NCBI GenBank assembly: GCA_029593915.1
Contig: CP046147.1
Span: 124,001-188,000, forward strand
Length of the DNA stretch: 64,000 bases
Direction: 5' to 3'
Origin: Candidatus Lucifugimonas marina
Lineage (GTDB): Bacteria > Chloroflexota > Dehalococcoidia > Lucifugimonadales > Lucifugimonadaceae
In this document: piece after piece, positions 14,605 to 23,376 of the stretch
Layout: each line of letters starts with the position of its first letter
Numbering within the stretch: the stretch's first letter is position 1
Position numbers and translations under genes: made by a program
The notes under the pieces: model-generated
What the model saw: the letters and a program-made list of their open reading frames with translations, nothing else
The model's database searches: none
What the model was told of the DNA's origin: nothing

Positions 14605-15825
14605 TTAGCCGTTTTGAACCGGGAGCCAGCCCCATGGGTGAGGTCCGTGATCAAGCGCCTGCGGAACTCCGTCCTTCACAGCCATTACCGGCTTGATCGC
14701 CTGTGATCCTGCCTTAGTAGCTCCCGAAGCCTCACGGAACGAGAAATCGCCTTCAACAAGATCAAGAATCGATATATCGGCAGTAGTTCCAACGCTGAGT
14801 GAGCCGAGATCATCACCGATGCCAAGAATTTCGGCCGGCTTCGATGTGGTCATGCGAATCGCATCTTCGAACGAAATTCCGAGGGTCATAACCTTGCCCA
14901 TGCACTCGACCAATGAGAACACTGGACCTGCGTAAATGCCCATTGCCGTGATGTCGGAGCTGATCGTGTCGGGTAAGAACCCTGAATCGATTACCGTTTG
15001 CGCAGCTTCGAACGTGAAGTTTCCGCCGCCAACACCAACATCGAAGTACACACCGTTGTTTCGGGCTTCTTGCGCCTGCGAAACTAACGAACCATTGGCA
15101 AGCAAAGCACCAACTGCGCCGCTTAAAGTGTGAGTTACAACATCGCCCTCACCGAGAATGTCAGTGAGCAGGCTTGGAGTGAGATCAACTGCCAGAGGGT
15201 CTTGAGCAGCGATATCGCCGACGTGAACCATTACGAAACCGCCAGCCTCGTCAGTAATCGCCTTCGCTGCCTTCGGCATGTCGTTGCCGAGAGCCTGAAT
15301 TCCCGGAGTGACCATCCGAGCTTTTACGCCCTTGATGATCTCGGGATTTGACTGGATGACCTCGACCGACGCATCGTGATTTATATCGTCGGCAGATTTC
15401 ACCTCTGGCAGGTTTGCAACACCCATTTTTCCGATGTTGAGAAGTGCCATGAGTCGAGTGTTGGCGTTTGGGACGAGGTAATTTACGAGACCGCCTGAGT
15501 TCAGTGCGCCAATTGAGCCAGCATCGAGAATCGTCGTTACTCCAGCGCTTACACCGGCAGTATCGGGAGCCACCATGAACTCATCGTTCGAGGGCTTTCG
15601 AATGCCACCCGCAGCGTGCACGTGCAGATCGATCAGACCTGGAGTGACTATAAGTCCGGTGGCATCAACGGTTCGCTTGCTGCCTGATGAATCAATATTC
15701 GCCTCAACAGCAGCGATTTTGCCTTTGGAGATGGCGATATCGAGCTTGGCATCGACGTTGTTGGCAGGGTCGAGCACTCGACCACCGGAAATAACTAGAT
15801 CGTAAGAGGTTGGTTCAGTTGGCAT
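14605..15825 (-). CDS. amidohydrolase/deacetylase family metallohydrolase (Atu3266/EF0837-like)
   Basis: A 406-residue amidohydrolase of a subgroup different from the two other amidohydrolases here. Motifs: VISGGRVLDPANNVD at the N terminus, GLIDLHVHAAGG (H68, H70), GVSAGVTTILDAGS, carboxylated-lysine candidate IIKGVKARM (K168), GFVMVHVGD (H201), DVVTHTLSGA (H232) and TISSDITAMG (D291). This set matches the amidohydrolase/deacetylase proteins whose characterised members hydrolyse acetylated alpha-hydroxy or amino acids such as acetyl-(R)-mandelate and N-acetyl-D-serine-type compounds. It lies directly upstream of a PLP lyase that could act on a released D-amino acid. The N-terminal ATG fits the first strand. 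Upstream is a 359-nt spacer of hairpin repeats. Confidence 0.83.
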   Translation of the reverse strand: MPTEPTSYDLVISGGRVLDPANNVDAKLDIAISKGKIAAVEANIDSSGSKRTVDATGLIVTPGLIDLHVHAAGGIRKPSNDEFMVAPDTAGVSAGVTTILDAGSIGALNSGGLVNYLVPNANTRLMALLNIGKMGVANLPEVKSADDINHDASVEVIQSNPEIIKGVKARMVTPGIQALGNDMPKAAKAITDEAGGFVMVHVGDIAAQDPLAVDLTPSLLTDILGEGDVVTHTLSGAVGALLANGSLVSQAQEARNNGVYFDVGVGGGNFTFEAAQTVIDSGFLPDTISSDITAMGIYAGPVFSLVECMGKVMTLGISFEDAIRMTTSKPAEILGIGDDLGSLSVGTTADISILDLVEGDFSFREASGATKAGSQAIKPVMAVKDGVPQALDHGPHPWGWLPVQNG

Positions 15826-15858
15826 GTTTTAGTTCTGTAGCAGGGTAGATCGGGCTTG

Positions 15859-15890
15859 TTGTCACCCTGAATTCATTTTCAGGATCTGTC
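15859..15890. repeat. REP-like hairpin, TTGTCACCCTGAA head
   Basis: CCTGAA in TTGTCACCCTGAATTCATTT pairs with TTCAGG just downstream (TTTTCAGGATC). The head resembles that at 3326. No inverted partner is evident close by. Confidence 0.6.
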
Positions 15891-15946
15891 GTTTAGTAGG
15901 AATCACGGGCAGATTCAGCCAGAGATTGTGAAGGACGTATCGACCA

Positions 15947-16078
15947 TTGTCATTCTGAACTCGATTCAGAATCAGTGCTCGAAACCGCGATTATTTCCGA
16001 TTCAGTTTGCGACGGCCTTACCTTCGCTGTTTGTTTCAGTAGTTTGGAATTGATTCTGAATCAAGTTCAGAATGACAA
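15947..16078. repeat. REPIN-like inverted repeat pair, TTGTCATTCTGAAC family, copy 1
   Basis: The left arm at 15947-15977 starts TTGTCATTCTGAACTCGATT and runs into CAGAATCA. The right arm at 16051-16078 is its reverse complement with one mismatch. Each arm is itself a hairpin (TTCTGAA with TTCAGAA). Total length is 132 bp. Similar pairs occur at 51961-52089 and 55728-55855 with unrelated interiors. Confidence 0.85.
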
Positions 16079-16184
16079 GTTCTAGTGGATCGTGTGCAAG
16101 TCGAATTGACCCCGTTCACTTCGACAAACCATGGAACATATTTTCATCGGGATGGCATGTTGGATGATCTCGCAATCCCTAACC

Positions 16185-17354
16185 CTAATACTCCCGCAAA
16201 CTGCCATCGAAGTTGATTAGTGGTGGGCGTTCGTATGGCACTGGTGGGTGGTGTTTGAAGGCTTCTTCGTTTAGTTCGACGCCGATGCCGGGTTTGGTTG
16301 GCACTTCTAAGTAGCCGCCAACTCGTTTCAAAGGCTCTTTTACGAGTTCGGCTTTGATGCCTTTGTCATCGTCGTACGGATATTCCTGAACGGCGATGTT
16401 GTGAGTTGCAGCATCGATCTGAACACACGCCGCGGTTAAAACTCCACTAAGCGGGTTGTGCGGAACAACACCGACATAGTTCGCTTCGGCAATAGCAGCA
16501 ATCTTTTTCACGTTGGTGATTCCACCAGCTAGCGATAGGTCGGGTCGAACGAATGCCGCTCCCTTGTGGTTCAGCAGATCGAGGAACTGGTAGACGGTGT
16601 ACAACCGCTCACCCATTGCGAGCGGAATCGGTTGCTGTTCCGCAACCCATCCCCACTGGTCCATGTTTTCTGGTTCGATGGGGTCTTCGTAGAAATAGAG
16701 ATTGAACGGTTCAAGCGCACGACCGAGACCAATAGCTTCGGCAGGGGTGAGTCGGTTCACCACATCGATCATGATGTCGACATCTGGACCTGCCGCTTCA
16801 CGAACGGCCGCAATTCGTTCGACAGCGTTGTTTTGCATGCCGGTGTAGCTCATGGTTTCGAGTCCGAGACCTTCTTCGAAATCGGAATTGCCGAAATCGC
16901 CGAACGGATATACCCGTAGAGCCGTGAACCCTTCTTCGACTCTCGCAGCCGTCTCTTCAGCCAACGCCTCAGGCGTGTTACCGCCGAGATGGGTGTAGAG
17001 TCGCACTTTTTCTCTGGTCGGGCCGCCTAGTAGCTCGTAAACAGGCTTGTTTAGCGCCTTGCCTTTGATGTCCCACAGAGCGATATCGATAGCGCCTATA
17101 GCCGCCATCATGTCTGATCCACCGCGGAAGAGCTGTCTACGGAACATGTGCTGCCAGTGCCGTTCGATGTGCCCTGGGTCTTTGCCAACCAAATACTCGG
17201 CGCAATATTCGACCGCTGCACGTGGAACAAACGGCGTACCGCCTGTGCCGCTAGCCGGGTGGAGTTCACCTACACCGGTGATGCCTTCGTCGGTTTCAAC
17301 CTTCACGTAGTTGAATCGTGAGGCTGAAAGGGTGGTTACTGCTGTGACTTTCAT
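16185..17354 (-). CDS. enolase superfamily, mandelate racemase/dehydratase subgroup
   Basis: A 389-residue sugar-acid dehydratase or racemase-like enzyme. The N-terminal capping domain reads YVKVETDEGITGVGE. The barrel carries three metal acids, D197 (DIMIDVVN), E223 (FYEDPIEPEN) and E249 (LAMGERLYT), plus D272 (VRPDLSLAGGIT) and the catalytic His H299 (VVPHNP). The second-strand KxK motif is absent (ALRVYPFGDF), so the base on that side is Arg or missing, as in several acid-sugar dehydratase subgroups. The substrate is not assignable. ATG 17354 is chosen because it precedes the first strand (MKVTAVTTL) with GGAG 11 nt upstream; the frame is open 71 codons further without homologous content. 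It is divergent from the oxidoreductase at 17616, sharing a 261-nt promoter region. Confidence 0.86.
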   Translation of the reverse strand: MKVTAVTTLSASRFNYVKVETDEGITGVGELHPASGTGGTPFVPRAAVEYCAEYLVGKDPGHIERHWQHMFRRQLFRGGSDMMAAIGAIDIALWDIKGKALNKPVYELLGGPTREKVRLYTHLGGNTPEALAEETAARVEEGFTALRVYPFGDFGNSDFEEGLGLETMSYTGMQNNAVERIAAVREAAGPDVDIMIDVVNRLTPAEAIGLGRALEPFNLYFYEDPIEPENMDQWGWVAEQQPIPLAMGERLYTVYQFLDLLNHKGAAFVRPDLSLAGGITNVKKIAAIAEANYVGVVPHNPLSGVLTAACVQIDAATHNIAVQEYPYDDDKGIKAELVKEPLKRVGGYLEVPTKPGIGVELNEEAFKHHPPVPYERPPLINFDGSLREY

Positions 17355-17615
17355 TGCGTTATAGGCTCCGGGCGTTGTTGAACGACTTGGTCGTGTGCCG
17401 TACTCCGCCGTTCCACTGGTCGAGACGAGGAGAGTTCGCAGCATTGAACACCCAGGAACATGAAACAGCAATAGGCGAGTGAATGCGATATCACCAACCG
17501 TGAGATGAGTCTCAGGTGTAAGATTTTCGAGCATTTTTCGCACGTGTGTGTGCTTATAGAACAACACCGCGTTCGGAAGCTCTCTTTTTGGTAAGCGGTA
17601 ATAAGGAAAAAACTC

Positions 17616-18791
17616 ATGGCAGGACCCCTGCGCGTCGGATTAGTTGGTGTTGGACAGCGTGGACTTCAACACGTTCAGGCTTTGGTAGATATGCAAGCCG
17701 ATGAAATGGTGCAGATCACTGCTCTTGCCGATCCTTACCCAGAGAACCTTGAAGAGAGCAAGATCAACAAGTTCGTCGATGGATATTCATCAGATGGAAT
17801 CAAGATGTTCGATTCTGCCGATGGCATGATCGAATCAGGGCTTGTCGATGCAATTTGGTTCGTCATCCCGCCAAACCAGCACAAGGGCGAAATTGAGCGT
17901 GCCGCAGAGCGTGGAATAGCAATTTTCGCCGAGAAGCCACAGTCGCTGTTCTTGGACGACATCATTTCTCAGGATGCTGCTATCACTAAGGCTGGCGTTC
18001 CAAGCACAGTCGGTTTCCAGATGCGACACGACCGTGGGTACACCGATATTCACAATTACCTGAGCGACAAATGGGTAGCAGCTATGACCATGATTGCCGA
18101 AGGCGCAGTCGAAGGTCACGGCGTCAAGCACACTCGAACTGAAGAACAGGGTGGTCCTGCAAACCGTGTTTGGACTGCAAACCGAGCTTGGTCGGGTACT
18201 TCAATCGTTGAAGCTGGAATTCACCAGACCGACATCATGCGGTACTGGTCGGACGACGATGTTGACTGGGTTCGAGCGACCTACACCGACCGTCCTGCTG
18301 AGCTTCACGAAACAGAAGGCGACAACCCGATTGCCTACACTGTGACTTACGGCATGAAGAAGGGTGGAGTAGCCAACATTATCTTCACCAAGCCAGCTCG
18401 TTCGTACTACGGCGGCAGGTTCGATGTGATTATTCACACTCACGGCACAATCAAGCTTGAAGACGATTTTGTGGACTACACGTTCGATGGCGACTGGCCA
18501 CCAGCGCAGAACCCGACAATCGACCAGGTTCGCAAGGTGATTTCGGCAGGTCCGCACAACACTGCGATGGGTAAAGAAAGCACACGAGGAATTGGGCAGG
18601 CATTCGCTAACTCGATTACCGAGAGTGATCCTTCGAAGCGATTGAACTCGTTCAACTCTTCGATTAACTCGCTTGCTGCTGTGTTGGCTGCGAACATCTC
18701 GAATGACCTCGATGGCGAGAAGATCGTGATCGACGAATTCATCAACGACGACAAGTACGCCAAGTACCGAATCAACCCGAACAGGGCTTAG
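17616..18791 (+). CDS. Gfo/Idh/MocA family oxidoreductase
   Basis: A 391-residue NAD(P)-dependent dehydrogenase. The Rossmann N terminus reads RVGLVGVGQRGLQHVQAL with a GxGxxG-type loop, followed by the nucleotide-binding half and the conserved FAEKPQS (EKP, about 106-108). The C-terminal alpha/beta domain includes VEAGIHQTDIMRYWSDDD, equivalent to the GxHxxD active-site motif (H about 203, D about 206). Family members oxidise sugars, inositols or sugar acids. AAGGA 9 nt before the ATG gives a clear start. It faces away from the enolase-superfamily gene at 16185-17354, and a second enolase follows on the same strand. A sugar-acid catabolic cluster is therefore likely, substrate unknown. A paralogue is at 45293-46321. 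Confidence 0.87.
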   Translation: MAGPLRVGLVGVGQRGLQHVQALVDMQADEMVQITALADPYPENLEESKINKFVDGYSSDGIKMFDSADGMIESGLVDAIWFVIPPNQHKGEIERAAERGIAIFAEKPQSLFLDDIISQDAAITKAGVPSTVGFQMRHDRGYTDIHNYLSDKWVAAMTMIAEGAVEGHGVKHTRTEEQGGPANRVWTANRAWSGTSIVEAGIHQTDIMRYWSDDDVDWVRATYTDRPAELHETEGDNPIAYTVTYGMKKGGVANIIFTKPARSYYGGRFDVIIHTHGTIKLEDDFVDYTFDGDWPPAQNPTIDQVRKVISAGPHNTAMGKESTRGIGQAFANSITESDPSKRLNSFNSSINSLAAVLAANISNDLDGEKIVIDEFINDDKYAKYRINPNRA

Positions 18792-18805
18792 ATTGGTTTG
18801 ATTCC

Positions 18806-18940
18806 CTCGTCCCGACCGAAGCGATAGCGTACCGGAGGGATCTTGGTTGTTGGAGCAGGGCTCTAGTGTTCGAAAACTGATGCCTGCCTTGTTCGACTAA
18901 GGTCTCTCCACTCCGCTCTGCTACGGTCGAGAAGAGGGAG
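18806..18940. repeat. degenerate inverted-repeat element, CCCGACCG family
   Basis: The left arm (18806-18844) begins CTCGTCCCGACCGAAGCGAT and ends GGAGGGATCTT. The right arm (18900-18940) is a decayed inverse (GGTCTCTCCACTCCGC, then CTACGGTCGAGAAGAGGG). It is related to the element at 6174-6366. No ORF lies inside. Confidence 0.6.
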
Positions 18941-19011
18941 TTCGTGTGGTGGTGTGTGGCTGGGGCGAAAAACTTTGGAATGCAAATCCAAGCAAACGGA
19001 GATAGAAAAAA

Positions 19012-20199
19012 TTGCCAATTGCAGGTGAATGGTTCACGCCAACAGGCTTGAGCTTCAATTCGATAGAAGCACGACCTGAGACCACGTGGGTTCATTTTTC
19101 GCTGAGCGATGCGAACGGCATCGTTGGTCAGGGCGAGATTACCGATACGCAGGTGGAGACATCGATTGCGCCGATAGTCGCTCGGTTGGCAAATAATCTG
19201 CGCGGTCAAAAACTTACTGCAGATACCGACGTAATCACGCTGAACAACCTCACTACTGAGCAGCTTGAAGAGGATCTTCCGTTAGCAACAGCTGTGAGTG
19301 GTCTTCGTTGTGCCATAGCCGATGCGCTTGCGCAGGTTCTTCAGTTGCCGTTGGTTGACTATCTGCGTGAGCTGTACGGCCACGAGGGCAAGGCTGATCG
19401 AAAAGTTCAGCTGTATTCGAACATCAACCGTGCGCTGAAGCCAACCTTCGATGGCCCGATGGATCGTTCTCCTGACGGTTTTGCCGAAATGGCGCAACGA
19501 GCTATGGAAGCCGGGTTCACCACAGCGAAATGCGCTCCATTCGACGAATGTCGAGCACCGTTTAGCAATTCAGGACTTCCTCGTGAAGCCGAGATCGGAC
19601 TCGACCGAATTCGAGCCGCCAAGCAACTAATTGGTCCAGATCGAACGTTGCTTGTTGATTGTCACTCACGATTCGATCTGGAATCGGCACTGGCACTTGA
19701 GCCTGAACTTCGAGAAGCCAGAGTTGGTTGGTTTGAGGAGCCTGTCGACCCGATCACAATGGCCGATGAACTGCGAATTGTTCGAGAAAAGGCCCAGATG
19801 ACCATGGCTGGAGCCGAGATGGGCTACGGTGTAGATCTGTTCAGGAAGCTGATGGAAGAAGATGTTCTCGACGTCGTGATGCCAGATGTGAAGTTCTGTG
19901 GTGGTCCTGTAGAGGCGTACCTGATAGGCCGAGAGCTTGAACCCCGCTGGAAGGGCTCGGTTTCGATGCACTGTCCCTCGGGACCACTCTCGCTGTTGGC
20001 TTCAGCCCATGCGACCGCTGCTTTCGACGCTTCTATCCCGCTCGAACACGCTGTGTACGAAGCTGACTGGCGACACGAGGTGCTAGAGCCGTTCGAGATT
20101 GTCAAAGACGGCTATCTTGAACTGCCTGATGGTCCTGGTCTCGGTGCACGGGTTGACCCCGTTGCAATTGCAATGCGCGGGAAGCAGTGGACTGAGTAG
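19012..20199 (+). CDS. enolase superfamily protein, divergent subgroup
   Basis: A 395-residue enolase-superfamily barrel, more divergent than the other two in the window. Metal-acid candidates are D216 (LLVDCHSRF, DxH form), E242 (WFEEPVDP) and E269 (MAGAEMGYG). D292-x-K294 (VMPDVKFCGG) and H320 (VSMHCPSGP) come from the last strands, and the second-strand segment is TAKCAPFDE. DxH with a late His suggests acid-base dehydratase chemistry rather than classic muconate cycloisomerisation; the substrate is unknown. The start is TTG at 19012 with GGAG about 10 nt upstream; no ATG fits the capping domain. It lies 220 nt after the oxidoreductase, separated by a degenerate repeat element. Confidence 0.78.
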   Translation: MPIAGEWFTPTGLSFNSIEARPETTWVHFSLSDANGIVGQGEITDTQVETSIAPIVARLANNLRGQKLTADTDVITLNNLTTEQLEEDLPLATAVSGLRCAIADALAQVLQLPLVDYLRELYGHEGKADRKVQLYSNINRALKPTFDGPMDRSPDGFAEMAQRAMEAGFTTAKCAPFDECRAPFSNSGLPREAEIGLDRIRAAKQLIGPDRTLLVDCHSRFDLESALALEPELREARVGWFEEPVDPITMADELRIVREKAQMTMAGAEMGYGVDLFRKLMEEDVLDVVMPDVKFCGGPVEAYLIGRELEPRWKGSVSMHCPSGPLSLLASAHATAAFDASIPLEHAVYEADWRHEVLEPFEIVKDGYLELPDGPGLGARVDPVAIAMRGKQWTE

Positions 20200-20257
20200 T
20201 TTCGTTGGGCACGTATAAGCTGAATCTCTCGAAATACTCTCGAAGGAATTTTTCGGC

Positions 20258-20989
20258 GTGCCGACTGGACTTACTGCTACTGGCCCCAGACTGACTCATC
20301 GTTCTGCATTGCTAGAACGTCTGGTTGATTTCGAGATCGAACCGGGCACCGAGTTCGTCGTTGAGATGCTTCCATCTGGTTACTCACTTGGCGAGGAGTA
20401 CGTGTCACTTCCCCGCTCAGCTCAAGATTCCGAGAACGGGATCATTCTGATCAATTCGGTAGATTCAGTTGCTGGTGTTCGCCCTCGACTGGCACTGTTG
20501 CCACCGTTCCCGATTATCGAACCGAGTGAGTCAAACTCGTTTGAATACTTGAGATCATTCGTAGCGAAGCACCATGCAATCGGAATTATTCTGCTGCGAC
20601 TCGGACATTGGGCAGTTGCGATTGCCGAAGATGGCGAGCTGGTGGTGACCAAAACTGGCAGCCGGTATGTGAAGAATCAACACCGTAAGGGCGGTCAGTC
20701 GTCGAATCGGTTCAGGCGTGGACGTGAGAAGTGGATTCGAGAGTTATTTGATCAGGCTGGTGAAGTTGCAAGTACTCGGTTTAGAGACTATCCGGGGCAT
20801 CTAGAATTTTTGTCGCTGGGTGGCGATAGGGTTGTACTCGGTCAGTTCCTGAAACGAGTGAAGTTGCCCGACGGAATTGGAGATCGGGCATTGCCGAATC
20901 GAGTGTCAGTCGATCAACCGGGACGTAAAGCTCTCGATGACGCGGTTCGAGATGCTTGGTCGTATCGAATTTACGAGTTCAGCGAGTAG
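20258..20989 (+). CDS. VLRF1/eRF1-like peptidyl-tRNA hydrolase domain protein
   Basis: A 243-residue protein whose core segment ELVVTKTGSRYVKNQHRKGG followed by QSSNRFRRGREKW (about 127-159) matches the VLRF1 group of release-factor-like domains. These share the eRF1/Vms1 fold and carry a GGQ/GGxxQ-type catalytic loop, here GGQS at 145-148, followed by RF-x-R. Known relatives cleave peptidyl-tRNA on stalled or split large ribosomal subunits, so a role in ribosome rescue is likely. Residues 1-100 are a mixed alpha/beta region without recognised motifs. The start is GTG at 20258 with AAGGA about 10 nt upstream. It lies 58 nt after the enolase gene and 97 nt before the kinase-like gene, possibly an independent unit. 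This is assignment by motif, not by search. Confidence 0.72.
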   Translation: MPTGLTATGPRLTHRSALLERLVDFEIEPGTEFVVEMLPSGYSLGEEYVSLPRSAQDSENGIILINSVDSVAGVRPRLALLPPFPIIEPSESNSFEYLRSFVAKHHAIGIILLRLGHWAVAIAEDGELVVTKTGSRYVKNQHRKGGQSSNRFRRGREKWIRELFDQAGEVASTRFRDYPGHLEFLSLGGDRVVLGQFLKRVKLPDGIGDRALPNRVSVDQPGRKALDDAVRDAWSYRIYEFSE

Positions 20990-21086
20990 TTTTTCGCTGA
21001 TGAATTCGTCTGTCGCAATACGTAATGACCGAATTGCGAAACGATGTATGTTTGGGATGTTCGGCTATTACCTGTAGATTGAGTTC

Positions 21087-22412
<1,326 letters not shown>

Positions 22413-22488
22413 TGGCTTAGCTTTATAGCTGGCATGATCAGCACTAAAATCATTTGTGCAGCGTAGAGCAAGGAAGTTTCAGGAAGCT

Positions 22489-23187
22489 ATGAAAGTCCTC
22501 GTTGTCGATGACGACCCGGATATTGTTGAAGCAGTGAGCATCTGTTTCGCTCTGAGATGGCCGGACGCAGAAGTTGTCGATGCGCCGGATGGCACAACCG
22601 CGCTCACTACGTACGATGCTGAAGATCCCGACGTAATCATTCTTGATCTCGGTCTTCCCGATATGAACGGTCTTGAGGTTTGCAAATCGATTCGTGAAGT
22701 CGATCAGCAACTGCCGATTCTGATACTCACTGCTCGGGGTGGCGAATTCAACAAGGTTGAAGGGTTCAATGCGGGGGCCGACGATTACATCACCAAGCCG
22801 TTCAGTCATCTTGAGCTGCTAGCGCGTATCAAGGCTGTTGTGAGAAGAGCTACGGCACCAACTCCTGGTGGAGAAGGTGAACCGTTTGAAGAAGGCGAAT
22901 TCAAGTTCGATTTCGCGGCTCACCGTGTATACGCAGGTGGAACTCATGTTCAGTTGACCAAGACCGAATATGGCTTGTTGTTCCACCTGACGAAGAACTT
23001 CCCAAACGTTGTTCAGCACAAAACTTTGCTGGCGAAGGTTTGGGGGCGTGAGTATGTCGATGAAACCGACTATCTGAAAGTTCACGTCCAGCGTATACGC
23101 CGAAAATTCGCGGAAGCTCAATCCGATCTCGATCCTATTGCCACCGAGCGCGGCATTGGCTACCGACTCTCGCCTGAAGGCAACTAA
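22489..23187 (+). CDS. OmpR/PhoB-family response regulator
   Basis: A 232-residue two-domain regulator. The receiver domain (1-115) has acidic pocket D7-D9, phosphoacceptor D53 (IILDLGLPDMNG), T81 and K103 (DYITKPFS). The winged-helix output domain (about 135-230) carries LTKTEYGLLFHL, LAKVWGREYVDETDYLKVHV and the wing end GIGYRL. It binds DNA as a dimer when phosphorylated. ATG 22489 has AGGA 8 nt upstream and begins MKVLVVDDDPD; an earlier ATG-like frame from 22456 only adds a basic stretch and is rejected. It lies directly downstream of the kinase-like protein with the missing His, so either that protein is not its donor or phosphorylation comes from elsewhere. Confidence 0.93.
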   Translation: MKVLVVDDDPDIVEAVSICFALRWPDAEVVDAPDGTTALTTYDAEDPDVIILDLGLPDMNGLEVCKSIREVDQQLPILILTARGGEFNKVEGFNAGADDYITKPFSHLELLARIKAVVRRATAPTPGGEGEPFEEGEFKFDFAAHRVYAGGTHVQLTKTEYGLLFHLTKNFPNVVQHKTLLAKVWGREYVDETDYLKVHVQRIRRKFAEAQSDLDPIATERGIGYRLSPEGN

Positions 23188-23376
23188 ATCGCAATTTTGA
23201 GCTTGCAACTTGCTCGATACCCGTACTGAACTTACGTGACGCGATTTTTGAGCATGCGTCAGACTCAATGTTTACGTGTCTGTTACCTGGATACACCGCG
23301 CCTTTACCTAAACCTGTGTGTAAATCGGTTAGCTTGAACTTATCAACCTGCCACAACCACGGTTTGCTCGAACTAG

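Larger units (their letters stand above)
15826..16184. other. intergenic spacer made of REP-like repeats
   Basis: No gene is visible between the amidohydrolase and the enolase-superfamily gene. The spacer holds one solo hairpin and one inverted pair, listed separately. A segment near 16140 (ATTTTCATCGGGATGGCA) resembles half of the 13-kb hairpin unit. Confidence 0.6.

Noticed and set aside
17355..17567. N-terminal extension of the enolase-superfamily gene by 71 codons
   Set aside because: It does not resemble the family N terminus, and the ATG at 17354 starts the capping domain directly.
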